64,000 bases of DNA, from assembly GCF_030813055.1 (NCBI RefSeq), contig NZ_JAUSTW010000013.1:1-64000 (forward strand), read 5' to 3'. Source of the stretch: Neobacillus ginsengisoli. Its GTDB lineage: Bacteria > Bacillota > Bacilli > Bacillales_B > DSM-18226. The first letter of the stretch is position 1. Each line of letters starts with the position of its first letter. The notes below the pieces were generated by a model, which saw only the letters and a list, made by a program, of their open reading frames with translations, was not told the origin of the DNA and did no database searches. Below are positions 51,444-59,714 of this stretch, in pieces. A program made the position numbers and the translations under genes.

Positions 51444-52145
51444 TTACGCCTCCTTTTTCTTCGGAATTTTTTTGCTTTCTTTCTTACCTAGACTGCGATC
51501 GAGTGAGCGATCAAATAAATATAACCGAATGGAATGAACGATGAGAGCGGCAATCGCAGTTGGAATCGCCCATAATGCCATCTTCAATGGATCAGAATGA
51601 ATATGATTTTGTTCAAAGAATCCTTGCATTAATAAAATCGCGCCTATGGCGACAAAAACATCTTCCCCGAAAAAGACACCGATATTGTCTGCTGCAGCAG
51701 AATGGGCTCGGATTTTGTCCCTTACTTTATCAGGAACCTCTCCATATTTAGCCTCCGCAGCACCTTCTGCCATTGGCGCAACAAGTGGGCGAACCATTTG
51801 TGCATGTCCGCCAATAGAAGTAAGTCCAAAGGCAGCAGCTACTTCACGAATAATAAAGTAAATCGTCAGAATGCGTCCTGTCGTTGCAGCTTTTATTTTG
51901 GCAACAACATGTTCCGCTTGATCACGCAAACCATTACGCTCTAATAACCCAATAATCGGAAGCGTGACAATAAAGACCGCCATATAGCGATTGGTAGTAA
52001 ACGCCTGACCAAACTGTGTAATAATCGAATAAAGGGACTGATGGGCAACAAGCCCTGTGACAAGGCCTGCCAACGTTACAACTAATAAAGGATTTAAACG
52101 GATAATAAAACCAATAATAACAATGACAACTCCAATTAAAACCAT
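51444..52145 (-). CDS. DUF969 family membrane protein (transporter subunit)
   Basis: 233 residues, about six helices: VVIVIIGFIIRLNPLLVVTLAGLVTGLVA, LPIIGLLERNGLRDQAEHVV, AAAFGLTSIGGHAQMVRPLVAPMAEGAAE. Stops two bases before the DUF979 start, so the two are coupled and act together. A basic tail (DRSLDRSLGKKESKKIPKKK) ends the protein. Confidence 0.85.
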   Translation of the reverse strand: MVLIGVVIVIIGFIIRLNPLLVVTLAGLVTGLVAHQSLYSIITQFGQAFTTNRYMAVFIVTLPIIGLLERNGLRDQAEHVVAKIKAATTGRILTIYFIIREVAAAFGLTSIGGHAQMVRPLVAPMAEGAAEAKYGEVPDKVRDKIRAHSAAADNIGVFFGEDVFVAIGAILLMQGFFEQNHIHSDPLKMALWAIPTAIAALIVHSIRLYLFDRSLDRSLGKKESKKIPKKKEA

Positions 52146-52262
52146 CTTCCCAACTCCTCTACCTTATTTTTTCTCGTTGTGACATCCAGATAAAACTTTT
52201 ATCCTAGCCTTGCGTCTAAAGCGGGCGAATTCGTTCAAGCCCGATTCGGATTGTTCCATTTT

Positions 52263-52565
52263 CTAATGGTTCGGGTACAACTCTTGTAAAAAACGGTGAA
52301 CAAGATCAAGGTGCTTTTTCTTCGGTTGAAAGGCTCTAGCCTTTATTTCAACGATATGAACGTCTTTTACCTGTTTTAATTGAGGCAATACCTCTTGCAT
52401 AGCCCAATGCAAGCCAATTCTCCCGGCCATCTCCACCATTGCAGCCGTCTCCCAGCTTGTGCGACGCGATGAAACCGTAATACGTGCCCGAATTCCGGTT
52501 GGAACCGCTTTCATATCAAAGGAATAAAAAAGTCCGTTTACACTCCATAATTGCCGAATATCCAT
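52263..52565 (-). CDS. Hypothetical protein heading the pyroglutamate operon
   Basis: 100 residues, soluble, alpha/beta: SVNGLFYSFDMKAVPTGIRARITVSSRRTSWETAAMVEMAG then VHIVEIKARAFQPKKKHLDLVHRFLQEL. Not recognised. Being first in the operon, 117 bp before the DUF969 gene, and behind a palindromic operator, it may be a small pathway protein. Confidence 0.6.
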   Translation of the reverse strand: MDIRQLWSVNGLFYSFDMKAVPTGIRARITVSSRRTSWETAAMVEMAGRIGLHWAMQEVLPQLKQVKDVHIVEIKARAFQPKKKHLDLVHRFLQELYPNH

Positions 52566-52587
52566 TATGTTCTTCCCACCTTTTATC

Positions 52588-52604
52588 GTTCCGTTTTTCG
52601 GAAC
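52588..52604. promoter_or_regulatory. Candidate IclR-type operator
   Basis: GTTCCG ttttt CGGAAC, followed by another TTCCGAA half site at about 52610-52616, 22-50 bases upstream of the first gene. TTCCG..CGGAA dyads are common for IclR-family regulators. Confidence 0.5.
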
Positions 52605-52789
52605 ATCTATTCCGAATTGTTAATTAAATCATAATATTCATAAACCTAAAAATCAACCCTATTAAACTAATAAATAATGGAAGGGCAGGAGTTTGGAAGC
52701 TAAAACACGATCTAATGTAGAAAAAATCGTTTGGTCGGCAAATTTCGGGACACCCCTTTTATAAAACTTCCAGTCGAAAATGGTGTTCT

Positions 52790-52932
52790 AAAAAACGCAA
52801 AGAAACGTCTGCTATTTAAGCAAACGTTCTTTAGAAGGTAATGGTTTATGCAGATGTTACTGGTTTTGGTGGTAATACTAACATATGTACATGCTACTAA
52901 AACTGAATGGACAAGTGCTGATTTAAAGTAAA
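52790..52932 (-). repeat. Second intergenic repeat family, copy 3 (inverted)
   Basis: On the minus strand: TTTACTTTAAATCAGCACTT, GTCCATTCAGTTTTAG, GTACATATGTTAGTATTACC, then AACGTTTGCTTaaatAGCAGACGTTTCTTT. It is the only copy in this orientation and has no YjcZ gene behind it. Confidence 0.65.
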
Positions 52933-52977
52933 TAAAGTTGACCGGTTCATAATAAATAAAATCCCCTCAAAAAAGGC

Positions 52978-53157
52978 TCACAACAAATTAATAAGATCGT
53001 TACTATATTTTTCTAGTTGTGTTTGTAAGACTGATATGTAGCTCGTCATAGCCATTCTCACTATTGAAGGGTAATATCGATTGTTAAGTTCTTGTTCACA
53101 TTCCTCTAAATCCATCTTTTTTACAGCAATAATTTTATTTAATTCTTCTTTGCTCAT
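52978..53157 (-). CDS. Small helical protein, 59 aa
   Basis: From ATG at 53157 behind GAGGGGGAG: MSKEELNKIIAVKKMDLEEC then EQELNNRYYPSIVRMAMTSYISVLQTQLEKYSNDLINLL. Two-helix antiparallel pattern reminiscent of Spo0E-type phosphatases, but the SQELD motif is missing, so no function is assigned. No gene is seen in 53158-53458. Confidence 0.5.
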   Translation of the reverse strand: MSKEELNKIIAVKKMDLEECEQELNNRYYPSIVRMAMTSYISVLQTQLEKYSNDLINLL

Positions 53158-53458
53158 TAATAACTCCCCCTCAAGAAATCCTTGCAATCTACACTTAATC
53201 TTTTTTAAACTGTAAAACTAGTATAGGCAGATTTCTAACAATATAAACTATGAGTATTGAATGAAAAATTTAGGAAGATAAAAAAAGACAGACTGCTCAT
53301 CTTGGTGAACAATCTGGCTTTCGTTATACCCTAATTATGGTTTTGCAGTCTTCTACTAAGTTTTTAAGCAATTCCAATAAAACCTACTATTAAATCCCCT
53401 GTAGGATATGTTAAATTAATAGGATGATTGTACTATATTAGAGAAAGGCCTACGTTCT

Positions 53459-54811
53459 ATGAAACCCATTTTAAATCCACTTAACTTACCATTAAAGCCC
53501 GCGTACAAAAATTACTATATTCCAATCAAAACAAAGTTTCTCATAAGTCACTTTGGCGCTTTTCTATGGATGTGCTTCACTATTTACTTAGCATTTCCAT
53601 GGTTAAAAGATCTGGCACATATTGTTTCATTTCCACTTGCTTTACTGATAATCGGAGGCATTTCTTACATTCCCGGTTATATGAATGCCTTCTTAGTTAT
53701 AAGCTTACTTTTAGATCGACAGCCTTCCTTTAAGAATGAATTTCCTACGAATGAAATTACCATACTTATTGCTGCCCATAATGAAGAAGACAAAATCTAT
53801 CAGACTTTGAAATATATAGATAAGCAAGACTATCAAGGGAAAATAAAGGTATTTGTTATCAATAATTGTTCCTCAGATCAAACGGTTAAGGAAGCATTAA
53901 AAGCTAAAGAGGAATTAACGATTGAAATTAAGGTCCTACATGAAGAGACCCCTGGAAAATTCAATGCATTAAATCAGGCATTAAAAGTAGTAACAACTCC
54001 TTATGTCATTACCATAGATGCGGATACCCTGCTTCATCCGTCTTCTATTCGTTATCTTGTAGCACGAATGGAATCTAGCCCAGCAGAAGTTTGTGCTGTT
54101 GCCGGTTCTGTTCTAACCAAAAACAGCCGAGAAAATTTATGGACAAAAATTCAAGAATGGGATTACTTCTTAGGTATTGCCTCCATTAAAAGATTACAAG
54201 GTCTGTATCAAGGCACGTTAGTTGCCCAAGGTGCCTACAGTCTATATAAAACAGAGTGTATTAACGAAGTGGGTGGCTGGCCTGATGCAATAGGTGAAGA
54301 TATTGTATTAACTTGGCGATTACTTCAGAAAAACTGGAAAGTTTACTTTGAGCCATTAGCTGTTTCATTCACTGAGGTTCCTAGTACCCTTAAACACTTT
54401 GTCCGCCAAAGGGCAAGATGGGCAAGGGGCATGATTGAAGGATTAGCGGAAATAAAACCTTGGAATCAGCCTCAGGCTTATGTTAAATATTTAACTGGTA
54501 TCAATTTAATCATGCCTTATTTAGATCTAACCTATACGCTATGTTGGATTCCCGGACTTATAGTATCATTTTTCGGTTTTTACTGGATTGTTGGACCAAT
54601 GACCTTACTTGTTCTGCCCTTAACACTCATAAGTTTTGGTATTCTTTATTTCTATCAAAGAAATTTTGTATTTAAACCTTTGAACCTTAGAATTCGAAAA
54701 AATTTTATTGGCTTCATCTTCTTCGTTCTTGGTTATCAAATGATTATGTCTCCTGTATCAGTATACGGATATATACAAGAGTTGTTTAAATTTAAAAGAA
54801 ACTGGAAGTGA
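53459..54811 (+). CDS. Processive GT2 glycosyltransferase
   Basis: 450 residues: two N-terminal helices (about 25-85), a GT-A domain (about 95-330) with ILIAAHNEEDKI, the DxD motif TIDADTLLHP, GEDIVLTWRLLQ and QRARWARG (QxxRW), then three C-terminal helices. All four motifs of synthases such as IcaA, NodC or hyaluronan synthase are present, so it should polymerise and possibly export a polysaccharide. It is monocistronic, without a deacetylase or c-di-GMP domain. Start supported by position; the ribosome site is weak. Confidence 0.85.
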   Translation: MKPILNPLNLPLKPAYKNYYIPIKTKFLISHFGAFLWMCFTIYLAFPWLKDLAHIVSFPLALLIIGGISYIPGYMNAFLVISLLLDRQPSFKNEFPTNEITILIAAHNEEDKIYQTLKYIDKQDYQGKIKVFVINNCSSDQTVKEALKAKEELTIEIKVLHEETPGKFNALNQALKVVTTPYVITIDADTLLHPSSIRYLVARMESSPAEVCAVAGSVLTKNSRENLWTKIQEWDYFLGIASIKRLQGLYQGTLVAQGAYSLYKTECINEVGGWPDAIGEDIVLTWRLLQKNWKVYFEPLAVSFTEVPSTLKHFVRQRARWARGMIEGLAEIKPWNQPQAYVKYLTGINLIMPYLDLTYTLCWIPGLIVSFFGFYWIVGPMTLLVLPLTLISFGILYFYQRNFVFKPLNLRIRKNFIGFIFFVLGYQMIMSPVSVYGYIQELFKFKRNWK

Positions 54812-54887
54812 CGATTGCAATCTATATTTGGGTCCCATTCCTCCTTTCTCTATTAAAATAATTGAATATATAAATTATTGTAAACTC

Positions 54888-54938
54888 AAAAAGACCCTTC
54901 AAATCAGTGGCATACAAGGATTTGAAGGGTCTTTTTGT
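54888..54938 (+). terminator. Terminator of the GT2 gene
   Basis: AAAAGACCCTTCAAATC and GATTTGAAGGGTCTTTTT-type arms around 13 bases of loop. Confidence 0.75.
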
Positions 54939-54990
54939 GTTTATGGTTAACAAAATATATAAAACTTTTAAAAATGACGGCACGGAGATT

Positions 54991-55143
54991 TTATATTAAT
55001 TCGTCAATTTTCTTCCTATGATACTCCAATTTATTTCTTAATTTAGCTTTGATTTTATTATCGAGACAACTATCATGTAACACTTGATAATAGTTCTTTC
55101 TTAGATAATGCCAACTGTATAGAATCTTAGATATTAACGACAT
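54991..55143 (-). CDS. Small basic protein, 50 aa
   Basis: From ATG at 55143 behind TAGGAGG: MSLISKILYSWHYLRKNYYQ then VLHDSCLDNKIKAKLRNKLEYHRKKIDELI. Helical, basic and unknown; the LRNKLEYHRKKI end resembles small Bacillus Spo0E-sized proteins. Good ribosome site supports it. Confidence 0.5.
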   Translation of the reverse strand: MSLISKILYSWHYLRKNYYQVLHDSCLDNKIKAKLRNKLEYHRKKIDELI

Positions 55144-55403
55144 ATAACCGCCTCCTATCCTGGATCTCCCTACATAGTTCGAACATGAAAGCGTAATCAC
55201 GAGCGTCGTTATCTGAAAATTCCGTTTTAAAATTCATTAAAACATGCTGATTCCACAAGTGCATAATAAAAAAAAATTAATGAGGAAATTTATTAAAAGA
55301 TATCAATTAAGGTAATAGTAAATGATGATAAAGCAACGATATGATCAGATAATAAGGTGTTTTAACTGTGGAAACTATCCCTAATGAAAAAGGAAGTTAA
55401 TAT

Positions 55404-56513
55404 ATGGAGAAGGCAAAGATAAATGCATACCAGCTGTTTGTCTTAGTGGTTTTGTATGAAATGGGTAGTGCTCTACTTTTTGGTCTAGGATCAAAAGCGA
55501 AACAGGACGCTTGGATTGCGATTTTGCTTGGTTTAGGAGGCGGTCTAGTACTCTTTCTTGTATACTACCGACTGTTTAAATTTTATCCTGATATCCCCAT
55601 TACCAGTTATGTTCAAAAAATAACTGGTAAATGGATTGGGCGCCTAATTGGTTTGTTATATACTGTTTATTTTTTATTTCAAGCATTTAGGATCTTACGT
55701 GATTTCGGAGAACTATTAGTAACGACAAGCTATAACAATACACCATTAGTTGTTATCAACGCATTGATGCTGTTAACAATTATTTATGCCATTCATAAGG
55801 GTTTTGAAGTTATTGCAAGGGTTTCAGAGCTATTTTTTGCTGTTGTTTATTTTTTGGCATTAATGGGTTTCTTTTTAATTCTCTTTTCTGGCTTAATTCA
55901 TTTAGATAACCTTCAACCGATGCTTGAAAATGGATGGAAACCGATATTTAAAACGGTCTTTGGTCAAACAGTAAATTTTCCGTTTGGAGAGATGGTTGTT
56001 TTTACAATGTTTTTACCCTATATAAATGATCATAAAAAAGTGAAAATATCCTGTATTGGCGGGATGATAATAAGCGGGATTAATATCGCTATTACAGCTG
56101 TTGTTAATATTGCTGTTCTAGGAATAGATACGTTCACTCGTGCTAATTTCCCTCTCTTAAGCACAATTAGTAAAATACACTTAGCAGAATTTATAGAAAG
56201 ACTGGATATATTCTTTATGCTTTATTTAGTGATAGGAGGATTCTTTAAAATAGCAATTTTTTATTATGCTGGAGTAATGGGGATTGCTGATATTTTCAAA
56301 TTTAAAAATCAACGAAAGCTCGTTTTTCCTATTGGGTTTATTATCTTACTTTTTTCCATAACAGTTTCTTCTAATTTCGCAGAACAAATGAAAGAAGGTG
56401 AAATAGTTATTGAATATTATTTACATTATCCCTTTCAAGTGATCATACCGGTTATTCTACTAATCATTGCTTACTTTCGAAACATGAATCATCAGGAACC
56501 CATACAGATGTAA
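55404..56513 (+). CDS. GerAB/ArcD/ProY family transporter (germinant receptor B subunit type)
   Basis: 369 residues, ten helices of the APC fold: INAYQLFVLVVLYEMGSALLFGLGSKAKQDAWIAILLG at the N-terminus, YPDIPITSYVQKITGKWIGR, FGQTVNFPFGEMVVFTMFLPYI near 190. GerAB-type proteins bind germinants in spore receptors, normally encoded with A and C subunits; neither is next to this one, so it is a solo B subunit. AAGGAAG precedes the ATG. Confidence 0.88.
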   Translation: MEKAKINAYQLFVLVVLYEMGSALLFGLGSKAKQDAWIAILLGLGGGLVLFLVYYRLFKFYPDIPITSYVQKITGKWIGRLIGLLYTVYFLFQAFRILRDFGELLVTTSYNNTPLVVINALMLLTIIYAIHKGFEVIARVSELFFAVVYFLALMGFFLILFSGLIHLDNLQPMLENGWKPIFKTVFGQTVNFPFGEMVVFTMFLPYINDHKKVKISCIGGMIISGINIAITAVVNIAVLGIDTFTRANFPLLSTISKIHLAEFIERLDIFFMLYLVIGGFFKIAIFYYAGVMGIADIFKFKNQRKLVFPIGFIILLFSITVSSNFAEQMKEGEIVIEYYLHYPFQVIIPVILLIIAYFRNMNHQEPIQM

Positions 56514-56800
56514 GGTCTCCAGCAAGAAGTTGCCATTCCATAAGACTCTATTGGACTTTTCGCTTTTTTATATTATTTGTAGCTAGCAAAGTGTCATTTT
56601 TCGACCTATTTCATGTAATATACTTCCTAAACAAACGATTGATTAAAAATCCTTCCAGCCCTTTATTCTAAAGGGTTTTGCCGTCTAAAACGCTAAAAAG
56701 AATGTCAATTAATGCTTTATTTTATATAGATAATTTTAAATGTTACTTTTCATTTAAGTAAAATGACATTTCTCAACCAATTTAGACCTTTTTCCCTTTC

Positions 56801-56816
56801 AATCAAACGTTTGATT
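56801..56816. promoter_or_regulatory. Perfect 16-bp palindrome
   Basis: AATCAAACGTTTGATT, the best example of the dyad also at 45111 and 63723. TTCGACA, a perfect Spo0A-box complement, lies near 56888. Confidence 0.4.
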
Positions 56817-57035
56817 AGTTTTACTTAATTGCCCGCTATAAAGGGATTCTTACTGCTTAACTGGTTAAAAATATGTCAGATCATTCTTCGACAAAAGTAG
56901 GGTTATGACTGATATAAAAGTCTACCGACTTAGATTATGGGGATCAAAGGGAATATGACTATCTCCTTTCATACATAATAAAGGCATATAAAAGAAAGAC
57001 CGGCTTCACTCTGAATCCGGCCTTTCCTCTAGTAA

Positions 57036-57254
57036 TTAAGCAAGTTTATAATCTGTTATATTACGATCTACGATTCTAGCACCTTGTGCGGAAACTAAAT
57101 TGCCGCCTGCTGTATTAATAATTCCTGAAGCAATAATATCTGCCATCGATTGCTTGACCACCGCTTCATTCACTGGTTCTTTTGGATTATCAACGGTCAA
57201 TCGAGCTGTCTTCCCGAACTCGGTAACAAATTGTAATTCCAATGTTTTAGCCAT
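57036..57254 (-). CDS. DUF2922 family protein (second copy)
   Basis: 72 residues, ATG at 57254 behind GGAGGTG. Differs from 45559-45777 only by Asp-to-Gly in MADIIASGII and by RIVDRNITDYKLA at the end. The near-identity indicates recent duplication or gene conversion. Confidence 0.85.
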   Translation of the reverse strand: MAKTLELQFVTEFGKTARLTVDNPKEPVNEAVVKQSMADIIASGIINTAGGNLVSAQGARIVDRNITDYKLA

Positions 57255-57290
57255 CCCTTTCACCTCCTATCGTAATCGAATCTCCAACCA

Positions 57291-57509
57291 TTAGGCTAGA
57301 ATCTCGGTGTTATCCGCTCTTTCAACGCTGCTCAGCTGATCATTGCACAAAACAGATAATGCTTGTGCCACTTGATAGAGCTGATTTGCTGTTGCTTCTT
57401 TCTTGATGTTGCTCAATGTCTTTGCCTTTAAAATGGGAGCTCCTTTCTCATCCATTCCTACTTCAAATACCAATCGCAGCTTTGTTTCTGCTAACAATGC
57501 CTGTGCCAT
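57291..57509 (-). CDS. DUF1659 family protein (second copy)
   Basis: 72 residues, MAQALLAETKLRLVFEVGMD. Three residues differ from 45814-46032 (Met/Leu5, Asn/Ser, Lys/Asn). AGGAGGTGG precedes the ATG. Confidence 0.85.
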   Translation of the reverse strand: MAQALLAETKLRLVFEVGMDEKGAPILKAKTLSNIKKEATANQLYQVAQALSVLCNDQLSSVERADNTEILA

Positions 57510-57772
57510 TGTCTACCACCTCCTTTCACCTTTTATATATAAAAAAAGGAAGGAAAAGGACATGGTAGATAACAATTTTTTATTAGAAATGAACAGGAAA
57601 AAATTAATATGTGACTATTCATTCATTTAAGCTATACCCCAGATTATCAAATGGAAAAAACGATAAAATTTTTATGTAATACTAATGTCTTTTTGTAATT
57701 AAAAAAGCAGTCTCTAAATTTCTAAACAGATTCTTGTAAGAGGAATTCGTTTTAAAAGAAGGAGGACTTTCA

Positions 57773-57844
57773 ATGGAAAGGCAATACTATATTAGGTTGA
57801 TCCATTCATGGGTTAACTCGGCGCTTCAGTTGACTACTTATTAA
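57773..57844 (+). CDS. Possible 23-aa peptide
   Basis: MERQYYIRLIHSWVNSALQL followed by TTY, behind a strong AGAAGGAGG. Function unknown; included because of the ribosome site and a terminator at 57871. Confidence 0.35.
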   Translation: MERQYYIRLIHSWVNSALQLTTY

Positions 57845-57870
57845 CAAGTAATACAAAGTATATTATAAAA

Positions 57871-57900
57871 AACGCTTGGGAATAAGTGACCCCAAGCGTT
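57871..57900. terminator. Terminator
   Basis: AACGCTTGGG and CCCAAGCGTT arms (loop aataagtgac). Confidence 0.7.
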
Positions 57901-57969
57901 TAATTGATATGAATATGGCTATTTAAGCTATCTCCAAAGTAATGGAACTACTTAAATGTAAATCAACTA

Positions 57970-58578
57970 TTATTTATTAGCATTGATCTTTTGTTGTAAT
58001 TGCTGGTTAGAACGTTCTAATTTTTGTTCCAATTTTTCTAATGCAGAATTAATAGCTGCTCGGTCTTTCTTTTGAATGGCTGCTTTTAATTCTTGATAGA
58101 TACCACCTTTTTCTCGCTCTTTCCCTTTATCCTTATCTTGATCTTTACCTTTTTCTTTTCCGAATAGCGCTTCTATTTGACTTTGTGCTTGTTGTTTTGT
58201 TAATTTTCCATCTTTAACTTGTTGTTTGATAGCATCAATTTCTTGTTTATGAGCTTGGTGAACTGCTTTTTCTTGTTCCTCTTTCTTTTGGAAACCTGGT
58301 GTTTGTCTTAACTGCTTCATTAAGCTTACACGAGTTGTAAGATCTTTTGTAAGTTGAACTTTTAATTGAGGAGAAGCATATTGATTAACAATATTGAAAA
58401 GTTCTTTTTGCTTTTCCCCTTTTCCCCATTTTTGATGAGTTCCTTTTTGATCCTCTTTTTTTATTGATGCGGATGTGTTGGAAGAATCGGTTTTTTGATT
58501 AGCCATCGCATTTCCTACTGTTGGTACTAATATAGATGCTGCTAAAATTGGGACGATTAAACTGGATTTAACTTTCAT
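57970..58578 (-). CDS. Secreted coiled-coil protein, unknown function
   Basis: 202 residues: signal peptide (about 1-26, ending VGNAMA), a low-complexity stretch, helical domain (QKELFNIVNQYASPQLKVQLTKDL), a YckD-like segment KQQVKDGKLTKQQAQSQIEAL, a charged KDQDKDKGKEREKG repeat and a C-terminal coiled coil. Likely exported. AGGAGAGG precedes the ATG. Confidence 0.6.
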   Translation of the reverse strand: MKVKSSLIVPILAASILVPTVGNAMANQKTDSSNTSASIKKEDQKGTHQKWGKGEKQKELFNIVNQYASPQLKVQLTKDLTTRVSLMKQLRQTPGFQKKEEQEKAVHQAHKQEIDAIKQQVKDGKLTKQQAQSQIEALFGKEKGKDQDKDKGKEREKGGIYQELKAAIQKKDRAAINSALEKLEQKLERSNQQLQQKINANK

Positions 58579-58751
58579 CTTGAAAACCTCTCCTTATTAA
58601 AATCAATTTCCTTACACCTATCAATGTATCCATGTATTTCGAAAAAAATATGAACAAAATAATAAAATTCAACAAAATCTTTATTAAAATTTTTATTACC
58701 ATCTAAATCCTCTTATACCTACATGAAAACATCAAACATATCCAGAAAAAG

Positions 58752-58797
58752 TATTGTCATTTTTCTAATCATGAGGAAACTTATTTTCATGGTAGCC
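58752..58797 (+). repeat. Solo right end of the IS110-derived element
   Basis: GTATTGTCATTTTTCTAATC then ATGAGGAAACTTATTTTCATGGTAG, the same right end as at 3074-3113. It overlaps the 3' end of the glnL-like gene and gives it nine codons and its stop. Confidence 0.7.
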
Positions 58798-59709
58798 CCT
58801 AACCTTCGCCTCCATGTGTAAAGCATGGAGAAATTTTTTGATGTCGATTCGGGTGGTTGTGGTGTGTTTTTTCCCTCCAAGTTCAAGCATTTTCATTCTC
58901 ACTTGGGTATAGTCGAACAATTTGGATGAGTAGTATTCAAATGTTAGGTTGGCATAATCGGTTAATCCCTGTGAAGCAAGATGCTCGAGCACCTGTTGGA
59001 GAATGCGGCGGATCCGTTGTTCCACTGCTTTACCTTCTTTTCTTATTTCCTCCGGAGTGATGGATGAACCGAGCCGTTTTTTGGCTGCCAGCTCATACAG
59101 CTCCTTCAAAGGCGGGAGCTCCCGATTTCCCTCTATGTCCAATTGATGTAAAATTTCTAGAAGATTCAACAAATCCTTTTCACCGTTTTTGCCAACAATC
59201 CCAAGTTCAAGCAGGATGCTTTTGGCAGAGGACAGAAACAAAGCTTGTTTACTTGGGAGAGTGTTCTCAAACAGCCGTTTTTTTGTATTGTGCGTAGTTA
59301 AAAAGCTTAATGACTTTTGAATGTTATGAAGTGATTTTTCCAGTAACAGATAGTCACTTACTTTCTTAATGACACTTACCACCTCAAGCTGGTTAATCGG
59401 CTTTGTGATATAATGGTCGACACCTAGGGAATACGCTTCGCTAATCATATCCTTCGTTTCGACTTGAGAGATCATAATAATTTTCCCCCGAAAGGAGGGA
59501 GCAATTTCTCTGACTGTCTCAATCCCGTCCATTATCGGCATGAGCAGGTCAATCATTAGGATATCAACTTCCTGTACAGCAAGGGTATGGGCATCCACTT
59601 CAGACCCGTCGGCTGCCTCCCCGACCACCAAACCCAATCCCTCTTCTTCAATAATATTGGAGAGTATCCCTCTGATAGTGGCAGTATCATCGACAATAAA
59701 AAAATTCAC
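58765..59709 (-). CDS. glnL: GlnL/YcbB-type response regulator
   Basis: 314 residues from GTG at 59709 behind AAGGGGTG. Receiver domain at about 1-120 (FFIVDDTATIRG, DILMIDLLMPIMDG with phospho-Asp, MISQ, HYITKPI) and a YcbB DNA-binding domain at about 160-305 (LLNLLEILHQLDIEGNRELPPLKELYELAAKK, TFEYYSSKLFDYTQVRMKMLELG). The last nine residues (YHENKFPHD) are encoded by the IS110-type end. It follows glnK by an overlap-like spacing. Likely activator of the divergent symporter gene. Confidence 0.88.
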   Translation of the reverse strand: MNFFIVDDTATIRGILSNIIEEEGLGLVVGEAADGSEVDAHTLAVQEVDILMIDLLMPIMDGIETVREIAPSFRGKIIMISQVETKDMISEAYSLGVDHYITKPINQLEVVSVIKKVSDYLLLEKSLHNIQKSLSFLTTHNTKKRLFENTLPSKQALFLSSAKSILLELGIVGKNGEKDLLNLLEILHQLDIEGNRELPPLKELYELAAKKRLGSSITPEEIRKEGKAVEQRIRRILQQVLEHLASQGLTDYANLTFEYYSSKLFDYTQVRMKMLELGGKKHTTTTRIDIKKFLHALHMEAKVRGYHENKFPHD

Positions 59710-59714
59710 GGTAA

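Larger units (their letters stand above)
56565..57575. repeat. Duplicated block, copy 2
   Basis: Second copy of the 45050-46090 block with DUF2922 and DUF1659 but without YvrJ; only AAGGAGATA of its ribosome site remains near 56965. The leader ATTTTTCGACCTATT, a mutated CAAACGATTG and CCTTTATTCTAAAGGGTTTT are retained. Confidence 0.7.

Noticed and set aside
52978..53157. Spo0E-type phosphatase
   Set aside because: Size and helices fit, but the SQELD signature is absent, so it is left as unknown.
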